Assembly: GCA_963840665.1 (NCBI GenBank)
Contig: CAWIZO010000010.1
Span: 793,819-857,818 of the forward strand
Origin: DATFTE01 sp963840665
GTDB taxonomy: Bacteria; Acidobacteriota; Terriglobia; Terriglobales; Acidobacteriaceae
Direction: 5' to 3'
Length of the DNA stretch: 64,000 nucleotides
The position numbers were made by a program, and so were the translations under genes. Below, piece after piece: positions 54,862 through 64,000 of this stretch. Within the stretch, counting starts at the first letter, position 1. Every line of letters begins with the position of its first letter. Under the pieces are notes generated by a model, which did no database searches, was not told the origin of the DNA, and worked only from the letters and a program-made list of their open reading frames with translations.

Positions 54862-55083
54862 TCAGCTTCGCCATTTTCTTAGTTGCTTCCAGGCTTGCAC
54901 TAGTTCCTGAATGGCGCGCGCGGGAGGGAAATCGCGACTGGTGATGCGGCAGCGGTTGTAGGCGCGTTCGTAGAAATCGCGCACAGCGCTGGCACTAAGG
55001 CGAGCTAAGCTGCTCCCCAGAGCTTTCAAGTCGTCGCTGTTTAGGACCTCTTCACGACGGGTGGGATCGGGTCGGTGCGCCAT
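54862..55083 (-). CDS. Small conserved-looking protein, partner of nuclease-like gene
   Basis: 73 aa from the ATG at 55083 (MAHRPDPTRREEVLNSDDLKALG). All-helical in appearance (LARLSASAVRDFYERAYNRC, then AIQELVQAWKQLRKWRS), with a basic C-terminus. I do not recognise a domain. It precedes the nuclease-like gene by 22 nt, so the two are probably co-expressed; an antitoxin, DNA-binding or specificity role is speculative. Confidence 0.6.
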   Translation of the reverse strand: MAHRPDPTRREEVLNSDDLKALGSSLARLSASAVRDFYERAYNRCRITSRDFPPARAIQELVQAWKQLRKWRS

Positions 55084-55129
55084 GACGAAAGCATCGTACA
55101 CCTTTCGCCTTTTGTTCGTCTACGGGTCG

Positions 55130-55633
55130 CTAACCAGCTGCGGAAACGAGCAGGGCTTCTACCTTGGCATCCAAATCTTTGGCGACTTTCAGGGCTTCCG
55201 GGCTGCCGTAAGTAGCAAGATAACTTGCCATCCGGTCATAGGAGAGATGAACGCCATCGGCGCGTTCGTCGATGAGAATCGTCACCGGTGCGTACGAGCC
55301 CGCGTCAGGCACTAGCTGAGCCATGGAGCTCATAGTGACAGGATTGCCGACGATTAGACGCAGACTCTGAGGAGCGGACTTGCCGTTGCGTTTGCGCAGC
55401 ACGGCGCCGAGGTCCAAGCGGGTGAACTCCATCAATTCTGCCGGGCCGGTGGCTTCGCGGACGATCTTCTCTACTTCAGCAAAAGCCTTTGCACCGGCGA
55501 TGCTCTTGGTAAATGAAGCCATATCCGGATGGCCAACTGCTGATTCGATAACAGCCACAACGTCATGAAAAGCTCGGGATGAGGTGATGCTGAAGCGCTG
55601 CACGCTGATTTCTTTGGTTGTCATGACCGTCAT
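55130..55633 (-). CDS. DUF302-family protein
   Basis: About 167 aa from the ATG at 55633; ATGs at 55684 and 55624 are alternatives and no ribosome site decides between them. The DUF302 pattern is visible: ISVQRFSITSSRAFHDVVAVIESAVGHPDM at the start, and later LRLIVGNPVTMSSMAQLVPDAGSYAPVTILIDERADG. No metal or catalytic site is known for this family. It lies 70 nt downstream of the RND pump gene on the same strand. Confidence 0.82.
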   Translation of the reverse strand: MTVMTTKEISVQRFSITSSRAFHDVVAVIESAVGHPDMASFTKSIAGAKAFAEVEKIVREATGPAELMEFTRLDLGAVLRKRNGKSAPQSLRLIVGNPVTMSSMAQLVPDAGSYAPVTILIDERADGVHLSYDRMASYLATYGSPEALKVAKDLDAKVEALLVSAAG

Positions 55634-55703
55634 GAAACGCGTCCAATGAAAGCTTAGATTCTGCCGGGCGGGCGGGAGATTCATCTCCAGCGACGTCAAG
55701 AAA

Positions 55704-58011
55704 TCACACCTGGAGAACGTCGCCGTCGCGAGCCACCATCTCGTAGAGCACGGGATTGACGAAGAATCCGATGAAAAGGCGGGAGATGAGCCCGGCTACG
55801 ATCACGATAGCGAATGGCCTTTGCGTGTCTGACCCGATGCCGGTGGAAAGAGCCGCGGGCAGCAATCCCAGGCAGGCGACGAGGGCTGTCATCATGATGG
55901 GGCGCAACCGCAGCAGCGAGGCTTCGCGGGTCGCTGTGCGAATGTCCATTCCTTCCTGCCGCAGCTTGTTGATGTAGGAAACGAGAATGACCGCTGTCTC
56001 GACCGATACTCCAAGCAATGCGAGAAGACCGAGCACCGAAGAAACGCTGAAAGGCGTATGTGTAAGTTTGAGAGCGACCAGCGCGCCTACTGGTTCCGTC
56101 ATGATAACGCCCAGGGCGATCGTGACCGGGAATTTGAAGTTCCCGTACAGCGCGAAGAGAATCATGAAAATCAGAACCACCGCGAGCGGCCCGATGAAAT
56201 ACATCTGTGACTTGGCTTCGAGGAATTGGCTGTACTCTCCGCCCCATTCCATGCGATAGCCCTGGGGAAGGATTACGCTCTTCTTGACCGCAGATTGGCC
56301 GTCGCGAACGCTCCTTTCGAGATCGCGCCCCTCGATGCTGTACTGCACTCCGATGTAACGCGAATTGTTTTCACGGTAAATAAAAGACGCGCCGTTTCCC
56401 TGGGTGATATTGGCGAGCTGACTGAGGGGAATCTGTTGACCATCGGGCGTGCCGACCAGCAGATTTCCGATCTCATGTGCGCTGCTGCGGAATTGGGGCT
56501 GCATGCGAACCACCAGGTCAAATAGTTTCTCGCCTTGAATCACCTGGGTGACCGCCTGCCCACCGACCGCCGCGGAAATCACGGCTTCGACATCGGCGAC
56601 GTTGATCCCATAACGCGCAATCTTGTCACGATCAACGTCGACCAACAGGCTGGGCTGACCGAGTTCCCGCACCACGGTGAGCTCGGTAAATCCTGGAACT
56701 TTAATGAGCGTATTCTTGATTTGAATCGCTTTGTCCTGTAGCACGTTCAAGTCTTCTCCATAGATCTTGACTGCCAAAGAACTCTTGAGACCGGTCAGTG
56801 CTTCGTCCACGGCATCTTCCGCGGGCTGGGTGTAGTTGAAGATGATTCCGGGGAACGCGGTGAGCTTCCCGTTGATCGATTCCACCAGTTGTTTCTTATC
56901 GCTGATCTCGCCAGTCCATGCTTTGTCTTTATAGGGCTTGAGTCCGACGTAGAACTCGCAGTTAAAAAATCCTGTGGGATCGGTGCCGTCGTCGGGTCTT
57001 CCTAACTCCGAACCAACAACCGTGACCTGCGGATACGACACTAGAATGGCACGGATCTGAGGGGCGATCTTGCTCGCCTCTTCAAACGAAATCGTATAGG
57101 GCATGGTTGCCCGGACCCAGAGAGCACCTTCATCGAGGTGAGGCATGAACTCTCCGCCGATGAAAGGCACAAGCAGCAGCGTAGCGCCGAAAATCAAAGT
57201 CGCGATGACAATAGTGGTCTTAGGCCGTGCGAGCGCCCAGTCCAGTTGTACCGCATACTTCCGCTTCATCCATTCGAAAGCACGATTTGGTTTCTCATGC
57301 ACGCCGCTCTTGAACCAGTAAGAAGCCAGTACAGGGACCAGCGTAAGCGTAAGGATGAGGGCGCCGACCAGGGCGAACGACATGGTCTCAGCCATGGGGT
57401 GGAACAGCTTGCCCGAGGCTCCGCTCAGCGCATAAATCGGGAGGTAACCCGCGAGGATCACTGCGACCGAGTAGAAAATCGGGCGGTCCACGTCTTTTCC
57501 AGCCGCGAGGATCACTTCGTTCAGGTTGTATTGCTGGCCTTCCCGGAGGGCCAGTTCGCGGTAAATGTTTTCGATCATCACCACTGTTCCGTCGATGACA
57601 ATTCCGAAGTCGATCGCTCCTATCCAGAGCAGGTTCGCCGCAACGTCGTGCGCGTGAAGCACGATGAAGGCAAACAAAAGCGGACAGAGGAATCGTTATG
57701 GCGACAATGACTGCGGCGCGGAAGCTGACCAGGAAGAAAATCAGCACGATCAGGACCAGTACCATGCCACGCAGCAGGTTGCCTTCGACGGTGTCAGTCG
57801 TGAGATTTACGAGTTCACTGCGGTCGTAATAAGGACGAATCTTGACGTCGGGCGGCAGAATCTTCTGATTCAGTTCCTCGGTTTTGGCCTCCACGCTCTT
57901 GAGGACGTTTTGCGTCTGCTCTCCGCGGAGCATAAGAATTACGCCTTCGACGGCATCATCATTTTTCTGGAAACCAAACTCGCCCAAACGCGGTGCGTGG
58001 CAATTGGCCAT
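55704..58011 (-). CDS. RND-family heavy-metal efflux pump (CusA/CzcA-like), frameshifted and 5' truncated
   Basis: The C-terminal 770 or so residues of an inner-membrane RND pump. Recognisable parts include the DDAVEGVILMLRGEQTQNVLK porter-domain start, YYDRSELVNLTTDTVEGNLLRG, the helix 4 region IGAIDFGIVIDGTVVMIENIYREL and the conserved repeats of helices 8-12. Near 57683 the frame breaks; dropping one G gives IPLSLLFAFIVLHAHD. The N-terminus should continue for about 300 residues, but acidobacterial sequence stops near 58,000 where unrelated plus-strand coding begins. The missing half is therefore lost at the junction. Substrate class (Cu/Ag versus Zn/Co) cannot be told with certainty. Confidence 0.85.
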
Positions 58012-58050
58012 GGCCCTGTTGTTGCCGCTTGCTTGGTTCAGTTGCGTATT
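57990..58050. other. Abrupt sequence junction (probable assembly chimera)
   Basis: Left of this point an acidobacterial RND gene is conserved and readable. Right of it a plus-strand FAD-oxidase reading frame begins in mid-gene (LFPKVLRR, then GGYNMDAL). Neither gene has a start here, and no transposase, tRNA or direct repeat explains the switch. Confidence 0.65.
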
Positions 58051-60297
58051 GCTGTTTCCAAAGGTGCTGCGCCGAGTTCAGGCGGATACAACATGGATGC
58101 GCTGACGCCGGCCGCCGCCGCTCAAGGTCGTGACAATCCGGCAAGGCGTCTTGGTCGGTTCGGAAGGAACGCTCGCCTTTTCGGCGGCGATCGAGCTGAT
58201 CCTTCGTGGCGTCGAGCGCGGAAAGTGGTGGGCGTCTGTCAGTTTCCCTCGGGTCAGGCCGCAATGGAAGCAACACCTCGCCATATTGTTGCGCTCGATC
58301 CCGAGGCGGTGGAGCTTGTCGATCGCACGATGATCGATCTCGGACGCGGCATCCCGATCTTCCGCGATACGATCGACCGCGTCGGTGATCGGCGAGCCCG
58401 AGAGCCTCTTGATCGTTGGGTCCATGGGCTCGAGGATCAGCCGCTGCTCACTCAGCTCGCACAACTCGAGACGCTAGTGGGCGATTCTCGAGCTGGGGGA
58501 ACAGCGTTGTCCACGCCACCGACCACCTTTCCAAGCGGAGATCGCAGAAGTGCGCGAGGCGGGCTTGAACATCATGATGTCGATGAAGGGCGACGGCAAA
58601 CCGATCTCCTTCATTGAGGACGCCGCCGTGCCCCTCGAGGATTTGGCGGACTACACCGAGCGTCTCAACGCGGTTTTCGAGCGCAACGGCGCGCGCGGGA
58701 CCTGGTACGCCCACGCTTCGGTGGGGTGCCTGCATGTGCGCCCGGTCCTCAACATGAAGGATCCGAACGATGTCACGCGGATGCGTTCGATCGCTGAGGA
58801 ATGTTTCGATCTCGTCCGCCAGTACAAGGGCTCGCACAGCGGCGAGCACGGTGATGGGATCGCCCGGAGCGAATTCAACGAGCCAATGTTCGGGGCGCGC
58901 ATCGCGCGCGCCTTCGAGGCGGTGAAGGACGCGTTCGATCCCGACGGCCTTCTCAATCCGGGCCGGATCGTCCGTGCGCCAGCGCTTCGACGATCGGTCG
59001 CTGTTCCGCTACGGGCCCGGGGTATCGGCCCAGTGGAGGGCTTTTCGCCACAGCTCGACTGGTCGGACTATCCGGGGGCCTGAGCGGCCTGGTGGGCGCG
59101 GTCGAGATGTGCAACAACAACGGCCATTGCCGGAAGTTTGACGCCGGCGCGATGTGTCCGAGCTATCGCGCGACGCGGGACGAGCAGCATCTCGTTCGTG
59201 GCCGAGCCAATACGATTGCGGCTCGCCCTCACCGGCCAGCTCGATCAGGACGCGCTGGCCTCGAGCGACGTCGCGGAGGCGCTGAAACTTTGCGTTTCCT
59301 GCAAGGCATGCCGGCGCGAATGTCCGACCGGCGTCGACATGGCGAAGATGAAGATCGAGGCGACTGCGGCGCGCGCCGCTTGGCACGGGTAGCTTGCGCG
59401 AACGGATCATTGCCGAACTGCCGCGCTACGCGCCGCTTGCCGCAACCTTCCTGGCGCCGCCAACTTCGCGACAAGCTCCGTGCTGCGCCGGTGCTCACAG
59501 ACAACTGGGTTTTGCCGAACAGCGCGATCTGCCGGGCTGGCGCTCGATTTTTTCCGCGACGAAGAGGCCTTGCCCTACGCCAAGTCGGGGAACAGCGATG
59601 GCGCAACGTATGCTCTTCGCCGACACGTTCAACCGGATTTCGAGACCGATAATCTGCGCGCCGCGCTTCGCGTCATCGCGGCGGCTGGAGAAGGCCATTG
59701 ACGCCGCGCCACGACGGCCGTCGCTCTGTTGCGGGCGAACCTATCTCCAGCCGGCCTGATCGAGAAGGCGCGCGCCGGGGCCGTGGACACGAAAGCGCTC
59801 GCCGGCGATACGCTCGCCGTCGGGCTCGAACCCTCCTGCCTCATGACCTTGCGCGACGAATTCGTGTCCTTCTGCCGGGAAGTGAGCGAAAGCGCTCGCG
59901 AGCCGCGCGGTCACGTTCGGCGAGTGGATGACGCGCGAGAAGAATCCGCTCGAGCTTCGACCGACGCCGACGAAGGCGCATGTCCACGGCCATCGCCATC
60001 AGAAAATCTTCGGCGCCTTCGATGCGACTCTCGCGCCCTGCGCGGGACGCCCGATCTGACCGTCGCGCCGATCATTCGTCCTGTTGCGGGATCGCAGGCG
60101 CCTTCGGCTATCAGTCCGAGACGCAGGACGTCTGGCGCCATGGCGGAGGCCGATCTCATGCCCGCCGTGCGTAACGCCAAACCCGAAGAGCTCATCGTCG
60201 CGAGGTCTTCGTGTCGCCATCAGATCGCGGTCTCTCCGGGCGAGCCGCGGCGCATTCGATCCGCGTGCTCGCCGATGCGCTGCCATCCGGACGGTAG
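58045..60297 (+). pseudogene. FAD-linked oxidase with Fe-S and CCG domains, many frameshifts
   Basis: Pieces in changing frames spell a GlcD-type FAD-binding oxidase joined to a GlcF-like Fe-S subunit. They are GGYNMDAL and LVGSEGTLAFSAAIELILRG (FAD domain), GVCQFPSGQAAMEATPRHIVALDPEAVELVDRT, and an intact 58550-58985 stretch (GTWYAHASVGCLHVRPVLNMKD; GEHGDGIARSEF). Further on are the ferredoxin motifs CNNNGHC and CVSCKACRRECPTGVD and two CCG boxes (SLCCGRTYL; SSCCGIAGAFGYQSETQD). Order and content fit the about 1000-aa fused oxidases of alphaproteobacteria. At least eight frame changes occur in 2.2 kb, so it is either decayed or poorly sequenced. The 5' end is cut at the junction. Confidence 0.7.
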
Positions 60298-60324
60298 GCG
60301 CCGCCGGTCAAATCGGGATGGCCG

Positions 60325-60470
60325 ATGAGCTCGGCTACGCTTGAATCTGGCAAACTCGCCGACCTCACAATCCTTGAGGAGGATCCCTACAGGGTCGATC
60401 CCGATGGGCTGATGAAGATCAAGGTGAGCTGGACCTGGGTGGGCGGGACCAAAAAAGTACGGGTAGAAAC
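60325..60470 (+). pseudogene. C-terminal fragment of an amidohydrolase
   Basis: The frame LESGKLADLTILEEDPYRVD, then MKIKVSWTWVGGTKKVRVE, matches the final segment of amidohydrolases (the A-D-L-T-I-L/D-P block). No upstream amidohydrolase body is present, so only the tail remains, 30 nt after the oxidase remnant. Confidence 0.5.
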
Positions 60471-60987
60471 CTCAAGCGAAATGTCGCCTCGCGCCCGCGC
60501 CGTAGGCTCAACCCGGCTGACCCGAGAAGCGCTTCCACCGCCGAAAGAGTTGGCGGGCAGGATGAACAGGGCCGCCGACCGTGGCGGCCGACCACGATCG
60601 GGATGGGGGGAGCCGCGCAATTCCAGAATTGGCGAAGTCGATGCGGAGGCTTGCTCGCCCATCACCATTGCGCGCCCCCCGAAATGGCCAGAGCGAAGTG
60701 ATTAGCCGCCGCCCCGCCCCGCCCAGTCTCTGGCGATTGCCGCCATCGCCCGGTTAAGGAAGCCGCGCCATCCCTGATCGCCATCAGCTCCACTGGGACA
60801 GTAAATGTCGGAGGCTTCGACGGCCAAGCGGGGTCATTGCAGACGCCGCGGCGGGAGGTCAGGCTATGGAGCGAAGAGGGCGGGCCGCGGCTAGAGGACG
60901 AGCGATCTTTAGCGAATAGCGGTGTCTTAAACAGCGTGGTCCGGTCGGGAACGATCGCACAATCGTGAAGTCGGTCGACTTCTCGGC
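60471..60987. other. GC-rich stretch with no recognisable gene
   Basis: About 500 bp between the amidohydrolase tail and the cyclase gene. Open frames exist on both strands but translate to low-complexity or family-less sequence. Nothing convincing was found. Confidence 0.4.
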
Positions 60988-63900
60988 TCATCGCCACGGC
61001 CCTTCGGCCCAGCGCTTCATGCCTAGGCTTCGAAATTTGGCGCGCGCAAGATCGTGGAGCTCGTCGGCCTTCGTCGCATCGCCCTTGGCGGCGATGATGT
61101 CGCCGAGAGTCCGCAAGCCGTGGCCCTGCTCGGGGCCAAGACCCAACTCGTTGCGCAAGCTCATAGCCTTCTTGCGCCGCGGCCTCGGCCGCCTCGGCAG
61201 TCGAGGCTGAGAAGCGAGGCCGCTTTGACCCGAAGCAGCTCCGCTTCTAGGGCGCGAAGTCCGCTTGCCCTCGCAACTCCAAGCGCGGTCTCGGCGACGT
61301 CGAGGGCTCGCTTGGGCTGCCGGGGCGCGAGCGTCTCGCCGAGCCGCGCGCCAGTCGACGAGGTCAGGTACGGCAGATGGATCTGTTGCGACCTTTCGAG
61401 GGCGGTTTCGAGCAGCGGGACGGCGGTCTCGAATTCCCCGTCGAGCGCATGAGCGTAGCCAAGCAGCGCCTGATGCCAGGGCAGCGTAAACTCGAGTCCG
61501 ACCCGGGATGCGTGCTCGATGGCTGCCCGCGATATCGGCGCCGCCGAATCCGCGTCGCCGCGGAACAAGTGCGCGCGAGCGTGATGATAATTGAGAATGC
61601 TGACATCGAAAGCGTTCTTTTGCGGGAGGGCTTGCGCGCGCTCCAGGATCGCGAAGGCTCGGTCAAAATGGCCGCGATGGGCGAGCGTATGCGCCAAGAA
61701 TCGACATCAAGTCCAGCAGCAACGACCCCGCCGTGCCGAAGTCGCGGATCTGCGTCGGATCGCGCATGTTCTCCGGAAGATTGGCTGACAAGAGCTCGAT
61801 CACGCTGTCGTAGTCTCCGCCGATCCAGCAGGCGTGCCCCAAAGCGAAACGCACGCCATAGGCGAGGGCTTCATCCTCGAGGCGATTGGCCATTTCGAGA
61901 GCGCGGCGGCCGACGCTGAACCGCCTGCCTCGGATCGCCGCCGTATTGGCTGAGCACATGACATTGTTGCATCGCGATTTCGGTCATGGTGACCGGATCG
62001 CCGCCTGCCTCGGCGGCCGCGGCGGCCTCCTCGAGATGCTTGAGATTCAACTCATGCTCGCCGGCGGCGAAATACACCGAGGCGATGGCTCGATTGACGT
62101 CGACAAACGCTCGATCCTGTTTGCTCATGTGCTGCAAGGCGTTTTGGTATGCGCCGATCGCCTCCCGGTATGCTGAATTCCTTTGCGCGAGCCGCCCGGC
62201 TTTTTGCCAGTATTCCGCCGCCCCCGCCGCGTCGCCCGCGCGCGCCAAATGCGTCGCGAGCGTTTCCGGCGCCGTTTCGACGATCGCCGGCTGCAAGCGC
62301 ACGAGGGCTTCGGCGATTTCGGCGTGAATCTCGCGACGCTTGCTCCGCAGCATGCTTTCGTACGCCGCTTCCTGAATCAGCGCGTGCTTGAAGCGGTAGC
62401 TCGAATCGGGCGCGACGCCGTCAACGAACAGGAGGTCGGCGTCGACGAGCTTCTCCAGCGCGGCGTTGAGTTCAGCCTCCGGCGACCCCGCGATCGCGAG
62501 CAGCAGGCCGAACGTGAATTCCCGCCCCACGACCGCGCCGATCTGCGCGACTTCGCGGGCGTCGCCGAGCCGATCGAGCCGCGCGGCGAGCGATTGCTGC
62601 AAGGTCGGCGGGATGGTCTGCGCGCCGCCTTCGAGCATGAGCCGCGTCACTTCCTCGATGAACAACGGCACGCCGCCCGTGCGGACGGTGACTCCTTCGA
62701 TCGCTTCGGCGGAAAGCGCATGGCGCTCGGCGATGGACGCCGACCATCTGGCGCACTTGCTGGCGATCGAGCGGAACCAGCGAAATGATCGCCATGATGC
62801 GAGCGCGTCGCCCAAGGCGCGCGAAATTCAGGGCGCGCCGTCGCGACGATCATGAGCGGCGCCGTCGCGCCTCGTTCGGCGAGCATCTTCAACAGATCGA
62901 GCGAGGTCGGGTCGGCCCAGTGGAGGTCTTCGAAGGCGAGCACGAGCGGTTGCGCGCGGGCGCCCGCGAGCAACCAGGCGGCCATCGCGGCGAGCTGGCG
63001 GCGGCGCAGTTCGTCGGGCGTGAGTTCAGGCGCGCCGATCGTTGCGGCGGGAATATCGAGCAGCGGCGCGAGCAGCGGCGCAAACTCGGCCGGATTGAGC
63101 TTCACTTGCGTCAGCGAGGATTCGAGGTCGGCGAGCCGCGCTCTCCGGCGCGACGTCGGCGCCGCCAAATCGCTGCTTGCCCCATTCGGTCAACGGATGC
63201 AGCGCGGTGTTCTGCAACAATTGCGAGGCGGTCCATTCGACCCAGGAGTGCGGCGTCTCGGCGAGCCGGCTGCGGAACTCCTCGATGAGGCGCGACTTGC
63301 CGAGGCCGGGCTCGCCGACGATCTGAACGAACTGCCCCTCGCCGGCTCGCGCGCGCTCCCAGCGCTTGACGAGGACCGCGAGATCGTCTTCGCGCCCGAC
63401 GAGCGGCGTATAGGTGCGCGCGCCGGCGCGCCGGCCGCCGCCGCTGGCGCGCACGATCCGGTATAGAGTCGGCGAGCCCGGAACGCCTTTGAGTTCGTGC
63501 GGGCCTTTGTCTTCGACGACGAACAGGCCCGCGACCTGTCGCCGCACGGCCGCCGTGACGAGCATCGTTCCCGGCTCGGCCGCGCTTTGCACCCGAGCGG
63601 CGAGGTTGGGAGCGTCGCCAAACACCTCGCCCGCGGAATCGACGACCACCGGCCCGCTGTCGAGCCCGATGCGGGCGGCGAGCGTCGGCAAGTCCGCGCC
63701 CGGCGTTCGCGGCGTTCAAGTCTTCGAGCGCGCGAAGGATCGCCAAGCCGGCGCGGGCCGCGCGTTCGGCGTCGTTCTCCTGCGCCCTCGGATATCCGAA
63801 CAGCGCCATGAGCCCGTCGCCGAGCTTCTTGGCGACATGGCCGCCGTATTGGCTGACCGCCTTGGCGGCGTCATCGAGATAGGCCCCGACGAGATCGCGC

Positions 63901-64000
63901 CAGTCCTCGGCGTCGAGCGTGGCCGCGAGGCTGGTCGAGCCGACCAAATCGCAGAACATCACGGTGATGGGCCGTCGCTCCGCTTCGTCTCGCGCGCGGA
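60988..64000 (-). pseudogene. Adenylate cyclase / AAA-ATPase / TPR regulator, frameshifted, runs off right edge
   Basis: On the minus strand, from the edge inward, the order is a class III cyclase domain and then an AAA/STAND ATPase. The cyclase starts RRPITVMFCDLVGSTSLAA; its fold continues in another frame as ARIGLDSGPVVVDSAGEVFGDAPN. The ATPase shows P-loop GEPGLGKSR and Walker B LVLAFEDLHWADPTSLD. A TPR region follows to the stop at 60988 (GMKRWAEGPWR). This is the standard about 1100-aa adenylate-cyclase/ATPase/TPR architecture of Rhizobiales. At least six frame changes are needed to read it through, most of them removing one base. The frame stays open to base 64000, so the start lies outside. 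Confidence 0.75.

Noticed and set aside
60662..60997. Open frame of 111 codons on the minus strand
   Set aside because: It overlaps the end of the cyclase remnant, has no recognisable domain, and lies in the error-rich region.

Overview
The window is a 64 kb piece of what looks like an environmental Acidobacteriota genome (Terriglobia/Koribacter-like). This is inferred from its gene families: CadC-type winged-helix/TPR regulators, FG-GAP and ASPIC/UnbV (CRTAC1-like) secreted proteins, Gloeo_Verruco tandem-repeat proteins, a PadR/membrane-protein/CAAX-protease trio, and many multiheme cytochromes. From about 58.0 kb the sequence changes abruptly. It becomes very GC-rich, resembles alphaproteobacterial (Rhizobiales-like) genes, and is broken by frameshifts every few hundred bases. 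I read this as a chimeric or low-quality join, or less likely as decayed foreign DNA.

Layout. 1-5.0 kb: a hybrid sensor kinase (5' truncated) facing a membrane-tethered TPR regulator. 5.3-9.5 kb: two secreted beta-propeller-like repeat proteins. 9.5-19.9 kb: a nine-gene minus-strand respiratory operon. It encodes an outer-membrane barrel with a heme motif, a cupredoxin, a GltD-like FAD/Fe-S oxidoreductase, a Rieske protein, split cytochrome b, an eight-heme cytochrome c, a heme lipoprotein and a secreted protein. A near-perfect CRP-type box lies upstream, and a Crp/Fnr regulator with a CRP-type recognition helix is at 38.4 kb. 20.0-23.4 kb: an ECF42-like sigma factor with two YCII/DGPF proteins, a VOC protein and a DUF1579-like protein, served by two divergent copies of the same promoter and leader.

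23.5-42.5 kb: mixed genes. They include small secreted proteins, a pseudokinase fused to a TonB C-terminal domain, a PadR operon with a clear palindromic operator, an RRM protein, a zinc-ribbon protein, a TPR membrane protein, a methyltransferase, a kelch protein, a LysE exporter, an RsuA-type pseudouridine synthase, rhodanese, PilZ proteins, an amidase and a secreted hydrolase. Palindromic REP-like elements sit in several intergenic gaps.

43-51 kb: a three-gene surface module of pentaheme-cytochrome/TPR protein, CRTAC1 protein and TPR-FG-GAP-ASPIC protein. 51-58 kb: a TauD/SyrP dioxygenase, a beta-propeller lactonase-like protein, a putative PD-(D/E)XK nuclease with a small partner, a DUF302 protein, and an RND metal-efflux pump that stops at the junction. 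58-64 kb: remnants of a FAD-linked oxidase with Fe-S/CCG domains, an amidohydrolase tail, and an adenylate cyclase/AAA/TPR regulator running off the right edge.

Five acidobacterial genes carry frame breaks, each repaired by removing one base. That pattern suggests insertion errors in the assembly. No rRNA, tRNA, CRISPR array or transposase was recognised.
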